From Liolophura sinensis (lineage: Eukaryota; Mollusca; Polyplacophora; Chitonida; Chitonidae), in contig NC_088305.1 in assembly GCF_032854445.1 (NCBI RefSeq), forward strand, positions 1,433,001 through 1,493,000: DNA of 60,000 nt. Direction: 5' to 3'. The notes under the pieces were generated by a model, which saw nothing but the letters and a program-made list of their open reading frames with translations, had not been told where the DNA came from and searched no databases. Shown in pieces: positions 1 through 12,059 of this stretch. The position numbers were made by a program, and so were the translations under genes. Positions within the stretch are counted from its first letter, which is position 1, and the number at the start of each line of letters is the position of its first letter.

Positions 1-118
1 CAAAATGGGGACGTGATTACGGTGTGCGATGCGCACAAGTCTTCCTTCTTAGCTTGTTGAGATTAGAGGAAAGCTTTTTTTCAGATATGGGGGAAACGTA
101 GCGAAAGAAACTGTGAAA

Positions 119-167
119 ATGATGTCCGACACGGATCGGCTGCGGCTGGCGGACAATATTGACCTGG
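119..167 (+). CDS. Candidate alternative first coding exon 1a of the NRAMP gene
   Basis: Two consecutive ATGs (119, 122) open a frame reading MMSDTDRLRLADNIDL. It ends in G at 167, followed by a strong gtgaga donor at 168. Phase 1 matches the acceptor of exon 2 at 25387, so the split codon becomes GAA (Glu) and the protein would be 580 residues. The local sequence is more GC-rich than its surroundings and position -3 of the first ATG is A. A good acceptor (pyrimidine run then cag, ending at 84) lies just upstream, so this could instead be an internal exon with a first exon outside the window, or part of another gene. The intron to exon 2 would be 25.2 kb. Confidence 0.45.
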
Positions 168-394
168 GTGAGATATGTTTGAAAAAAAATCTTGACGTTT
201 TGTGATTGTTTTGACAGACTTCTCAGACATATGGTTGGGTGATACGCTAGTATGTGGCTGGTGTTGACGAATATGACTATGATTACGGTGCAGACCTGTG
301 GGTTAGAGTAATAATTTTTATATAATTTTCTCTGTTACGATTAAAATGTATACATGTATGCGTGTACCATCCATGTGTGTGTTGTGTGTATGTA

Positions 395-500
395 TGCTTG
401 GGGTTTAACGTCAACAGTTGTTTTACATAACAATTTTTCACCCATGTGACGACGAGGAGTCATTAGATGTGTGTACATATATTGTGTCTTCTTGTGACAG
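395..500 (-). repeat. Fragment of SINE family B
   Basis: The stretch tgcttggggtttaacgtc and the following bases match the 3' part of the full-length copy at 35222-35567: gcttggggtttaacgt, an aacaat run, a cat-atgacga block and ggagtcat. The tRNA-like head is missing. Orientation is minus, as in the full copy. Confidence 0.55.
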
Positions 501-570
501 GGGAAATCCTAGCCCTGAATGGCTGTGAACACGTATACTATCACAGCCATTCAGGGCTAGGATTCGCCCT
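499..570. repeat. Perfect 24-bp inverted repeat with 12-nt loop
   Basis: Bases 505-528 are the exact reverse complement of 541-564, separated by a 12-nt spacer at 529-540. With two mismatched pairs the arms extend to 499 and 570. A transcript in either direction would form a long stable hairpin. It abuts a SINE B fragment. No gene overlaps it, and its origin is unknown (folded transposon end or hairpin RNA). Confidence 0.85.
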
Positions 571-2189
571 TATGTCTTGTTTCATAAGCTTACCTGGAAC
601 AGTACCTCTGTACTTCCCTTGCTGGCTTCAGTATGCTACTACAGCACACCAGATAATTTCTCAGCCCGTATGCATTCGAACATGGCGGTTGGGGTCGGAA
701 TTTATCCAGTTTCCACTATAGTGTTATGCTTATGTGGGTTTACTAGTGATGACACATGGGAACACCTACCTGGAATTGATAGCTGTGACGACTGTGACAA
801 CAGACAGACAAATTATTTGGTGCCCCAGCAGTAGTACACTGAACCAGTTAGGGAAGTACAGAGGTGTTCAAGGTAACCTTATGGAACAAGACAAGGCTGT
901 GGTAGTATACGTAAGCACAGCCCTACAGAGCTACGCAAGGCCATAAACTTAAAGGGCGGATATCCAGATCTTCTGAGCATATTATAAATGTGAACATTGA
1001 AGTTTACATGTAATGTAGAATTAAGCAGTCTTTGGGTGATCATGCAAGTGTCACATCGTGAGCTATGTAATTGGTTAAATACCGGTACTTCTACATCAAT
1101 GTTCAGGTATATAATTTGTTGATTAGGATAATGACAGTAACAAATTATGTTTGTTACGAATTATTGTTAAGTCGCATGTGAAAAAGGAGGTCAACATTTC
1201 TACTGACTGAGTAGGGCCTTGATACATTTGACTTTTGTCATTTATGTTCTCAGGGATGCACAGGTTGACTGTTGACTAAAACAGTTTATACCCAGTGTTT
1301 TATTGATGTTTAGGTTTGTTAATTTGAGGCTATGGAACTCTGAATATGACAGTCTGATATGATAGTACTCCATTAGTTTTATGCCCTGTAGAAGCAGATA
1401 CATGAAAAGTAGGGTTTGAAGAAAAATGAAGAAACATGTGCCAAAAAACGAGGCATATTTTATATTTGTTAATAACCTCTCTATTTTATGTATATATGCC
1501 CTCAATACTAAGCCTTAAATATTCAGATATGATGACACACTGTGAACGCAGAAGACGCTGAACACCGCCATGACCAGTGACAGCAGGCTAATTAATTTCC
1601 ATACTGACCACTGGGGCCTTAAAAAACTGTATTTAAAAGGCATTTTGAAACCACAAGAATAAAACTGAGAAGCATTTGGGTGCTTCAGTATGTAAAAATA
1701 AATAAATACCGGTAAATGTAAACATGTTCTGTACACAGTATACAAATACACCATATACTGGTATATACACGTACTGGTTATGGCATTGTGTCTACAGTAT
1801 TAACACAGAGACAGAAGTTTCGAAAAGTCTTCATGACCAGATGGTGCATATTTATAATGAAGTTATATATAGATTAAAACTACAATGTATGTATTGTATC
1901 CATACGTGTGAAATATTTATTGATGTTTTCTGTCAAGCTCATGCCGACACATGGCTTCATGCGGCGTGCTTGTTGTGTGAATTGTAGGGGCTGGAATATG
2001 TCAACGTACTAGATACAGCTGAGGTGTATTCTGGATCCCAGAATACATGTAGATAAGAGAATGGTTTTATATAGGTATAGAATTCCTATAGTGTAGACAT
2101 GTACATGAAACATTGATTCTTACGTCTCTAATGACGTACAAGAAAAACAAAGAACTGTGACTTAATCATATAGTGTCTCGGTGTTACCT
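571..2189. other. No gene or clear repeat seen
   Basis: This is AT-rich sequence without a supported exon. Several short open frames occur on both strands but lack splice context, family similarity or codon structure. If exon 1a is genuine, this is intron 1. Confidence 0.5.
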
Positions 2190-2405
2190 TAATTCCTGAA
2201 CCTTTTCACATATGAAAAAGCAGCTTCCAGTGCAGTTTTTACAAATTTTAGTTTTGTTTTGTTGACATTAACTACACTGATTGGAGTAGCCAGTTTTCGG
2301 GCTTCACAAAAAGTATAATTTTTTCAGTCTACATGCAAAACTGCAGTCAGAATATGCTTGAATAAACACCTTGCAAATATGTGAAAAACTTGAAGAATTA
2401 CAGTA
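2190..2405. mobile_element. MITE-like element with degenerate terminal inverted repeats
   Basis: The left end reads taattcctgaaccttttcac and the right end, reverse-complemented, reads taattcttcaagtttttcac, so about 24 bp of each end pair. The interior contains gaaaaagcagctt, a block near cactgattggag, and gaatatgcttgaataaacac. All of these recur in the copy at 37335-37555. No transposase frame is present. Confidence 0.6.
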
Positions 2406-2698
2406 ATTTTTCTATAAAATTCCTTTTTTTTAAATCTTCAGTAGCCAGAATAAAAAAAAAAATTAACTGACCTACCCTGTTTTTTGTGACAGGTTTACAT
2501 ACAATTGTTTTCACACACACCAAAAATCATTGCCCCATATGATGTTGAAACAGGGGAGACAACAAGGGTGTGCAAAATAGTTACTGGTTTATGCCCAGCA
2601 GTATAGGTATGTCCAGGGCTAATGGAAGAAAATAACAGTAAAAAAAAAAAAAACTATCCATTCTATTGTACAGGTAGGAATTTTAATTAGAGATGGTC

Positions 2699-2816
2699 CT
2701 CAGAGGAACTGAGGTTTGAGTGAGTGAGTGCTTGGGATTATTCAGAGGAACTAAGGTTTGAGTGAGTGAGTGAGTGAGTGAGTGAGTGCTTGGGATTATT
2801 CAGAGGAACTGAGGTT
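2699..2816. repeat. Short tandem repeat with variable (GAGT)n runs
   Basis: Three partial units each contain cagaggaact-aggtttgagt, a (gagt)n run of varying length, and gcttgggattatt. The (gagt)n-gcttggg junction resembles the tail of SINE family B (35222-35567), suggesting the repeat grew from a SINE tail. Confidence 0.7.
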
Positions 2817-3236
2817 AAACCTCAGCTGTGTATTACATAATACACAGGTTTTACTGCCTAGGCAGGGCCAATCTGCCAATTTTAACATGGGATGATGTAT
2901 AGAAAACAGAAGACTAATTAAAAACTATTGGGTTTCTGAATAATGTTCTCAGGTGGGATTGGGCTCTTAATGTTGCAAAAGTAATGGTGTTCTGCAGTTA
3001 GTTTGATCTGGACACCTTCACCGGACATCATGTTACAAGAAGCAAGTAGCCTTAAGATGATACAAAGTGGCAACATCTGTCACTTTGTTTTCTGTCTTTC
3101 GTAAATCGAAAACTGCTGTTTCAATTATTTACATGTTGTACTTCTTGAATTATGACTTCTTGTCATAATTACATGTAGCTGTAAAGGAAAATAATCGTAC
3201 AACATTGACTAAAATGTGTGGCTTTCTTTTTCTTAT

Positions 3237-3424
3237 TTATTTCTTGGATTGGTGTTTTACGCTGTACTCAAGAATATTTCACTTGTGTGACAGCGACCAG
3301 CATTATGGTGGGAGGAAACCGGGCAGAGCCCAGGGGAACCCACGACCATCCGCATGCTACTGGCAGACGCTCCCACATACAGCCTGAGAGGAAGCCAGTA
3401 TGGGAGGCTCCTGGTTTATTGCGC
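3237..3424 (-). mobile_element. SINE family A copy, truncated
   Basis: It reads, on the plus strand, ggtgttttacgctgtactca, aatatttcact, cagcattatggtgggaggaa, gaacccacgaccatccgca and gaggaagccagtatggg. This is the body of the dispersed family seen in full on the plus strand at 17389-17638. The tRNA-like head, which would lie on the right, is mostly lost. Confidence 0.75.
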
Positions 3425-4103
3425 TGCTGTGTGTCCAAAGATAATTTTTGACAGCTTTGTTTTATTTGCTCTGAAGGGGCTAGAATGCATATCTACAGCT
3501 AAGATGCAGCTGGCTTCAAAGGTTGCCTTTATACATGTATTCCATGGACAGTTTAGATGGCTTTTTTTTCTCTCTCTCTCTCTCTCTTTCTCACTGCTCA
3601 AGGGCAGATAAGTGTGTACCAATTTATATCACAATGTGACGGTAGCAATTAGAGTCATCTTCCTTTGTATTTAGGAACATTGACATGTGAACCTTTTTCG
3701 TAGAAAACGTTCAATGTTCCAATATTCACCTCCTAGGATAACAAAAAAGATTTCTTGAACTTGATGAAACTGCTGAGTATTTGTTTTTTTCAGCAAACCT
3801 TTTGCTGGTTGAGGTTTGTTGATGTCATAATACTCAGAGATTGACATACCATACATCGTCACTTGATGGGAGCGTTCAGTCACTCTGAAAATCCATATCA
3901 TTGGTTTCTGACTTTCCGTCTTCTGTTCTTTCAACCCATACCAGTTTCCTCAGTGTTTTTTCTCCTATCTCTCCCATGTTAAAGGTGCTGAAAACATGTT
4001 GTCCAAATATATGTTGTATTTCACCCTTGGACAGCTAATCCTATATGCTGCACAATTATCGTCAGACTTATTCGACAGTATGACCTCTGATTAGGCCTAC
4101 TGT

Positions 4104-4240
4104 ACTCTAATTCCTCAAACTTTTCACACATAGGAAAGAGCAGCGTCCTCAGGGATTTATGCACCTTTGGTTTCAATGCTTCGACGCCTGAGATAAAACT
4201 GCATTGGTTGGGTTAAGGCCAATTTCAGGGCTATCAGTTG
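4104..4240. mobile_element. MITE-like element, left part
   Basis: It starts ctaattcctcaaacttttca, then runs into an agagcagcg block and gcattggttgggttaaggcc, the same order as the elements at 2190 and 37335. The right terminal repeat is not recognisable. Confidence 0.45.
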
Positions 4241-4394
4241 TAACGGTGTATCAAGCAAGTAACAGCATGCTTTCAAACCTATTGTATTAAGTACTAACGC
4301 TTTGCCCTTCAACATGTGCCTCAAATTGTGCGCTTTGCTTAGATTTTAAAATGACACTTTTACAGTCTTCTTAATATTAGAGCTTTGTGCGGGT

Positions 4395-4500
4395 AGATTT
4401 ATTTATTTATTTGATTGGTGTTTTACGCCGTACTCAAGAATATTTCACTTATACGACGGCGGCCAGCATTATGGTGGGAGGAAGCCCGGGGGAAACCTTA
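4395..4500 (-). mobile_element. SINE family A copy, 3' part
   Basis: It begins with the family tail (atttatttatttattt on the plus strand), followed by gattggtgttttacgccgta, gaatatttcacttatacgac and ggccagcattatggtgggag. It stops after about 100 bp. Confidence 0.8.
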
Positions 4501-5914
4501 TGCAGGTAGACACACCCATTTTAAGACTTTACTGTCAAATTATAAAGCATCGAGGTGTTTACAAATTTTCACAGCATTTATCTTACATGATATCAACGTC
4601 TAGCTCTGACTCAACGGTGCATGAGTGGTCAGTTGTCAGTGGGTGCAGTGTGTACTGGTCAATGTTCAGTTTACAGTAGCCTGTGGTCACTGAGTCACTT
4701 GATTGCATGCTCCCCTGGCCATGACAGATTCCTTTATAGGACAGGGCCTTGTGACTGGTCAGCTAGCTAACAGAGTGACATTTCTATATGGGCACCCTGC
4801 TATAAAAGACTAAACTGGACTGTTGCCTTGATATTAACCAGCAGATTACATACTTGGGTAAGTATACGTACATATACGGGGGAGTACAAGAATTGGTTAC
4901 CAGCTACCTGTGGCCTGCTAAATGCATGTATGTAGGAAAATAGCCACCTTAGCTTTGACCAGTGCTTTTATTTACATGTAACTCAGGTAGGTAGCTTGCT
5001 ACTTTCTACAGGGTACCCTTAATTCTGCTCCAAAAGATATGGCACAGAGGTAGAAACAAGTGCTTTGAGCCAGACTCTTTCTACATTTTAATTTACAACT
5101 GATTATGGGATTGTAATACAGGGATTTGTGTGCCAAAAGCAAGCCCTCCTGTACAATGGGCAACTCCTTCCCGCCTGTATCAAGAAGGCCCAGAGGTGTA
5201 AACTCTTTAGTTCTTTCCTTTATTACGTCACAATTATCGGTGTAATTGTGCTCATAAAACATATATGAAATACGCAAGCCCTGCAATGTTACAGAAGAAA
5301 ACGATGCGTTCTGCTGTCATTTTGGACCTCCTGTATAGCTAGTCCTCGACTCTCCTATTAGTGCATTAAGACAATTTCATTCAATCGATCATATGTGAGT
5401 TTAACTTAGCTGTTTCACGAAGTCTGCATTTTGTCTTAGTGTAAGTTAGATAGAGTGATTTTACTTACATGCATAAAGGTACATTGTATTGTATTTTACG
5501 ATGTGTTTTTTGACAGACCAAGTTTTGACAGACTGCGTACATATACTTCAGTTTTTCCTATACATGTATAAAAGGTACCTTGTTTTAGTGCAAGATGTCA
5601 CAATTAAGAGTCATCTTAAAATAAAGTTGGCCGCTATCGCCTTTGTTGAGAATGTCAATCTCACCATTTTGCAATCATATTGCCGTCTTTTTTGGGACAG
5701 GGTATAATACCAGTTAGGGATTTGAACCAGCGATCTTTATATTTCTAATCCACTTTTGTTAGATCACCAAATCAAAGGGAAATTTTCCAGCTGGTATAAA
5801 TCCCTGTTACATGTACATGCTGTAGCGAGCTGGCTTCACAAGCAAAACCCAATCCACCAAGCCATCTATACAGGTACATGTACATGTGTCTTCAGTTTGG
5901 GGTGAATTTGCCCT
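4501..5914. other. No gene seen
   Basis: This is non-coding sequence in the presumed intron 1. A minus-strand match to a B-box (ggttcaaatcc) lies near 5720 and may be an eroded SINE head. Nothing else is supportable. Confidence 0.4.
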
Positions 5915-5990
5915 TCAGTATAATGGTCTAGTTGTCATGTTGGCAGAGACATGGATTGAAATCCAGATATGGCTGGTTCAAATCCACAGC
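5915..5990 (+). repeat. tRNA-like sequence (pol III A and B boxes), probably a SINE head
   Basis: TGGTCTAGTTG at 5924-5934 fits the A-box consensus and GGTTCAAATCC at 5975-5985 fits the B box, at tRNA-like spacing. The arms do not form a good cloverleaf, so this is more likely a tRNA-derived SINE remnant or pseudogene than a working tRNA. Confidence 0.35.
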
Positions 5991-7149
5991 TGGTAAGCCT
6001 AGTCACATTATTTTCCCATGCACATATCTATGAGGTAGCCTCACGTGGTAAGAGGGATATGAAATTCTCCATGAGTTCAAATTGAAATGTTTCTATCCTG
6101 TATTTTATTGGACATATGGTAAATGAGCTGGTGAAAGCTAGAACCAGTGACGCGAATGAATATACATTTGCTTGCTGCCTGAAAATAAAACCAGTTTGTA
6201 CTCGGTGTTTCAGAGAAAACGCAATAGAAAGTTTAGCCAAATATCATGTATTGACCATATATTAACCATGCATATTGATCACTTACAACTGACAAATTAC
6301 CATAGGAAGTTTAGTTTTGTAATAATAGCCACTGATGTTTAATTTGAGACTGAAGGAGTGTTAACTGTGATATGATCAAGTTGATTAATGTTTTCTTAGG
6401 TCACTTTTAATTGACTGATAACCTAAAGACCATTTTCTCAAAATCAGGAACGGCACAAATCATAATTATCATGCAGTTTCTTTGCCAAAATAATTGTTTT
6501 TTTTTTGTTAAACTTATTCTAAACCCTAGTGATTTATAAATGACAAATTATGCTGTATTTCTTACATGAAAATTTATGCAGCAGCTTTGTTGTTGTTTTT
6601 TTTTTTTTTTGTTCTTGTTTTTTTGTTTTCTGAAAACATCAATAATTAACAGACATGCTATTAAATTATTTGCCACAAAAGTATACATCAGGGAGGGTCA
6701 TGAGAAGCAAACAAAGAAACAATTGTAGGTGGCCTTATTTCAGACAAAAATGTACTCGATCAAGGTGAAAACTGTGCTAAGCATCTCAATAACTGACCTG
6801 GTGAACTGTCCTGTAGATATAGGATTACAGATGCTTTTGTAGTGCAGATAGGTCAAACTATAAACCTGTATATTTAACTGTATACATCTGCATGAGTAAT
6901 GCAATTGTAAGTGTTAAATAGTTTACCCTAAGGAAAATATTAAAATGGTTTTGACACACACAGTTCCATCGCAGGTTTCTGTAAACTTTCTCATCCTTGT
7001 GTTTTCATTGTTTGTGGTAATAATGAAGTTCTGGTGGAGTGACTTAGGGATTGAATGTCTGCCTTCCACCAGTTGTAATTATTAAAACATTTGTTTTTTA
7101 AAGAATTTTTTCAGTCAAGTGAAATGCATCAGAATCACTGGATTCTACG
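5991..7149. other. No gene seen
   Basis: AT-rich, with T-runs near 6490 and 6595. No exon, array or recognised element was found. Confidence 0.45.
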
Positions 7150-7281
7150 GTGGCCCTTTCTGAGCATTAATTGTGACCGACAGTGGCCCTTTCTGAGCAT
7201 TAATTGTGACCGACAGTGGCCCTTTCTGAGCATTAATTGTGAGTGACAGTGGCCCTTTCTGAGCATTAATTGTGACCTGAC
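7150..7281. repeat. 33-bp tandem repeat, 4 copies
   Basis: Units start at 7150, 7183, 7216 and 7249, exactly 33 bp apart. Each contains gtggccctttctgagcatta. The third unit has gtgagtgaca where the first two have gtgaccgaca. Confidence 0.92.
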
Positions 7282-7285
7282 GCAG

Positions 7286-9396
7286 GCATTCTGACTTCAC
7301 AGCAGATACAATTTACCATGTGGAACACGCAGACTTCACATCAGATACAATTTGCCACATGGAACACGCAGACTTTATATCAGGTACAATTTGCCACGTG
7401 GAACAGGCAGACTTTATATCAGATACAATTTGCCACGTGGAACAGGCAGACTTTATATCAGATACAATTTGCCACTTGGAACACACAGACTCTAGATCAG
7501 GTACAATTTGCCACGTGGAACAGGCAGACTCTATATCAGATACAATTTGCCACTTGGAACATGCAGACTTTATGTCAAGTACAGTTTGCCATGTGGAACA
7601 CGCAGGCTTTATATCACGCAGATTATTATCAGGTACAATTTGCCGCTTGGAACACGCAGAGTTTATATCAGGTACAATTTGCGATGTGGAACACGCAGAC
7701 TTTATATCAGGTACAATTTGCCATGTGGAACACGCAGACTTTATGTCAAGTACAATTTGCCATGTGGAACACGCAGACTTTATATCAGGTACATTTTGCC
7801 ACGTGGAACACGCAGACTATATCAGATACAATTTGCCACGTGAAACACGCAGACTTCATATCAGGTACAATTTGCCACGTGAAACACACAGACTCTATAT
7901 CAGATACAATTTGCCACGTGGAACAGGCAGACTTTATATCAGATACAATTTGCCACGTGGAACACGCAGACTTTATATCAGATACAATTTGCCACATGGA
8001 ACACGCAGACTTTATATCAGATACAATTTGCCACGTGGAACACGCAGACTTTATATCAGATACAATTTGCCACGTGGAACACGCAGACTATATCAGATAC
8101 AATTTGCCACGTGAAACACGCAGACTTCATATCAGGTACAATTTGCCACGTGGAACACACAGACTTTATATCTTATACAATTTGCCACGTGGAACAGGCA
8201 GACTTTATATCAGGTACAATTTGCCACGTGGAACACGCAGACTTTATATCAGATACAATTTGCCACGTGAAACACGCAGACTTCAAATCAGATACAATTT
8301 GCCACGTGAAACACACAGACTTTATATCAGCTACAATTTGCCACGTGGAACACGCAGACTTTATATCAGATACAATTTGCCACGTGGAACACACAGACTT
8401 TATATCAGGTACAATTTGCCACGTGGAACACGCAGACTATATCAGATACAATTTGCCACGTGAAACACGCAGACTTCATATCAGGTACAATTTGCCACGT
8501 GAAACACGCAGACTCTATATCAGATACAATTTGCCACGTGGAACAGGCAGACTTTATATCAGATACAATTTGCCATGTGGAACACGCAGACTTTATATCA
8601 GATACAATTTGCCACGTGGAACACGCAGACTTTATATCAGGTACAATTTGCCACGTGGAACACGCAGACTATATCAGATACAATTTGCCACGTGAAACAC
8701 GCAGACTTCATATCAGGTACAATTTGCCACGTGGAACACACAGACTTTATATCAGATACAATTTGCCACGTGGAACAGGCAGACTTTATATCAGATACAA
8801 TTTGCCACGTGGAACAGGCAGACTTTATATCAGGTACAATTTGCCACGTGGAACACGCAGACTATATCAGATACAATTTGCCACATGAAACACGCAGACT
8901 TTATATCAGATACAATTTGCCACGTTGAACACACAGACTTTATATCAGATACAATTTGCCACGTGGAACACGCAGACTATATCAGGTACAATTTGCCACG
9001 TGGAACACACAGACTATATCAGATACAATTTGCCACGTGAAACACGCAGACTTCATATCAGGTACAATTTGCCACGTGAAACACACAGACTCTATATCAG
9101 GTACAATTTGCCACGTGGAACACGCAGACTATATCAGATACAATTTGCCACATGAAACACGCAGACTTTATATCAGATACAATTTGCCATGTGGAACAGG
9201 CAGACTTTATATCAGATACAATTTGCCACGTGGAACACGCAGACTTTATATCAGGTACAATTTGCCACAGGGAACACGCAGACTATATCAGATACAATTT
9301 GCCACGTGAAACATGCAGACTTCATATCATGTACAATTTGCCACGTGGAACACGCAGACTCTATATCAGGTACAATTTGCCACTTGGAACATGCAC
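7286..9396. repeat. 39-bp minisatellite, about 55 copies, E-box in most units
   Basis: The unit is 39 bp, with core atacaatttgccacgtggaa and cagactttatatcag. A 37-bp variant lacking a TT recurs at 7813, 8084, 8433, 8665, 8858, 8973, 9010, 9125 and 9279, so the array has an irregular higher-order structure. Most units from 7800 onward carry CACGTG. Because 39 is divisible by three and the unit has no stop in several frames, it yields spurious open frames up to 381 codons. It lies in presumed intron 1. Confidence 0.97.
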
Positions 9397-10440
9397 ACTT
9401 CTGCACTTCTCTATTCAAATAACTAAGGCACATACATCTTGTATACTCATTTTTAACATTTGCATTTGAATAGTCCTTAAAACAAAGTATTTGAAGCAAA
9501 ACATATGGTTGTGACATCAATTAGCCAGTGGATTTTAATGACGAAGTTGTAAATAAATCTGTGGTATGATGTGCTGGGCTTTTTGATATATATTATCACG
9601 TATGTTGTGTTTGTATAGTGATACATGCTGCAATGAGGCTCGGTGGAGTTATGCATGTTGTATCTATGATGCCATGATCATAATAGTTAGGGAGAAAGGT
9701 GTACAGTTATAGATTGTTTCAGATATTAACCGTGGTCAAATGATTAATGCATGTATATTTGTGAAGCATGTACATGGTACTGTAAGGATGTCGGGAAGCT
9801 CTTCAAAGGTTCTGCTCGGTGTTATCAGAGTATAATGCAAATTTGGGCACATTATCTGTAGACATGAAAGACGGCAAGTTTCAAGAGAGTTTAAGGTGAT
9901 CGAGTGATTAACCTGTCGGTAATCCATTGTTTGATGATGAAGACCAGTCGGCGTTTTAATGCTCTTTACCTGTCGTATGCCCATTGATCCCCAGTGGAGA
10001 TAACAAATATTGAGATAATAAATTGATTACAATGTTTTGTGGGCCCAGTAAAATAGTCATAAAAATTTGTAGGCACAATACATGTTTCAGTATTATCGCG
10101 CCACCCTAGAACATATTGCATTAACAAGGTTTTAATTGAAAATAGTAAATAGCTCTGTATGTGAATAACCCAGATTTTAAAACTATGGACAGATTAAATT
10201 CACGTGTACACCCCGCATGCAAATCCTTTTAAAAAGTTTTGTGGTTATTTTTTTGTTGTCCTATTAATGACCAGAATTACCACATTTAATGTTGACTGAA
10301 CCTGGTGTGTGTCTCTCAGCTAATATCAGTTGTACAGGTTCATTGTAAGCTCAGTGGACAGATTTACCTGTAGCTGGGCTGCAGACTGGAATTAAGCCGA
10401 GACATTTCACACCTGATCAGACACCTGTTCATACGGATTT
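9397..10440. other. No gene seen; flank upstream of exon 1b
   Basis: Non-coding. The last 100 bp could hold a promoter and 5' UTR for the exon at 10498, but no clear TATA box or initiator is visible. Confidence 0.4.
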
Positions 10441-10497
10441 ATACTGGGTATAGCTTTTTTAAAAACAGATTGTGTGATTGTGACCACTGAGGACACT

Positions 10498-10522
10498 ATG
10501 CCTGCTCAAAAAGTCAAAAAAG
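10498..10522 (+). CDS. Candidate alternative first coding exon 1b of the NRAMP gene
   Basis: ATG at 10498 gives MPAQKVKK, then G at 10522 followed by a near-perfect gtaagc donor. Phase 1 joins exon 2 at 25387 to make MPAQKVKK-EENSLEM, a 572-residue product. The short lysine-rich N-terminus would be cytosolic. The 100 bp upstream lacks tandem repeats and is moderately GC-rich, as expected for a 5' UTR. Confidence 0.45.
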
Positions 10523-10654
10523 GTAAGCTTAATTCACAGGAAATGAAGCATTTGTATTTATGAATCTTTTATTTATAAATCGACTTTTTTATAATTAACA
10601 TTGGGTGTGTAATTTGCATGCATGTATGTGATGTATAGTGAAAAGTTGGCTTTC

Positions 10655-11903
10655 TTGTGACGGGTACTACAGGTCTTATGATGGGTGCTACATGTCTTAG
10701 GACGGGTGCTACAGCTCTTGTGATGGGTGCTACATGTCTTGTGATGGGTGCTACAGGTCTTGTGATGGGTGCTACAGGTCTTGTGATGGGTGCTACATGT
10801 CTTAGGATGGGTACTGCAGGTCTTGTGATGGGTGCTACATGTCTTAGGACGGGTGCTACAGGTCTTGTGATGGGTGCTACATGTCTTAGGATGGGTGCTA
10901 CATGTCTTAGGATGGGTACTACAGATCTTGTGACAGATGCTACTGGTCTTGTGATGTGACAGATGCTACTGACCTTGTGATGTCTTGTGATGGGTGCTAC
11001 AGGTCTTGTGATGGGTGCTACAGATCTTGTGATGGGTGCTACAGGTCTTGTGATGGGTGCTACAGATCTTGTGATGGGTACTACAGATTTTGTGACGGGT
11101 GCTACAGGTCTTGTGATGTCTTGTGATGGGTACTACAGATTTTGTGACGGGTGCTACAGGTCTTGTGATGTCTTGTGATGGGTACTACAGGTCTTGTGAT
11201 GGGTACTACAGGTCTTGTGATGGGTACTACAGATCTTGTGACAGATGCTACTGGTCTTGTGATGTGACAGATGCTACTGGCCTTGTGATGTCTTGTGATG
11301 GGTGCTACAGGTCTTGTGATGGGTGCTACAGATCTTGTGATGGGTACTACAGATTTTGTGACGGGTGCTACAGGTCTTGTGATGTCTTGTGATGGGTACT
11401 ACAGATTTTGTGACGGGTGCTACAGGTCTTGTGATGTCTTGTGATGGGTACTACAGGTCTTGTGATGGGTACTACAGGTCTTGTGATGGGTGCTACATGT
11501 CTTAGGATGGGTGCTACATGTCTTAGGACGGGTGCTACAGGTCTTGTGACGGGTGCTACATGTCTTAGGATGGGTACTACAGGTCTTGTGATGGGTACTA
11601 CAGATCTTGTGACGGGTACTACAGGTCTTGTGATGGGTGCTACAGGTCTTGTGACGGGTACTACAGGTCTTGTGATGGGTGCTACAGGTCTTGTGATGGG
11701 TGCTACAGATCTTGTGATGGGTGCTACAGGTCTTGTGATGGGTGCTACAGATCTTGTGATGGGTGCTACAGGTCTTGTGATGGGTGCTACAGGTCTTGTG
11801 ATGGGTGCTACATGTCTTAGGATGGGTACTACAGATCTTGTGATGGGTACTACAGGTCTTGTGACGGGTACTACAGATCTTGTGACGGGTGCTACATGCT
11901 TCA
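10655..11903. repeat. 21-bp minisatellite, roughly 59 units
   Basis: The unit core is gatgggtgctacaggtcttg plus T. Variants are gat/gac, gct/act, aggtc/agatc/atgtc and ttgtga/ttagga. Occasional partial units (gatgtct) shift the frame. It yields spurious frames of a repeated heptapeptide such as MGATGLV on the plus strand, plus others on the minus strand. No code-like conservation separates the frames. Confidence 0.97.
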
Positions 11904-12059
11904 AATTGTGCCATTTAAGTTTATTTTAAAAGCTAAAGAAGACATCCATAGAGCAGATTTATAGATCAAATGACCTTGTTTCAATGAACAGCATGAATCT
12001 ACCTTATTTTTAAATAATATCTTCATTTTGGGTGATCATGTTGGTTGCCTGAACTGTTG

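Noticed and set aside
5915-5990. Functional tRNA gene
   Set aside because: A and B boxes are present, but the T and anticodon arms do not pair well and no terminator is evident; better read as a SINE head or pseudogene.
7318-9469. Open frames of 381, 264 and 194 codons with 13-residue repeats such as TRRLYIRYNLPRG
   Set aside because: They are produced by a 39-bp unit without stops. Several overlapping frames on both strands are equally open, 37-bp variants break them, and no signal peptide, splice site or non-repeat domain is attached.
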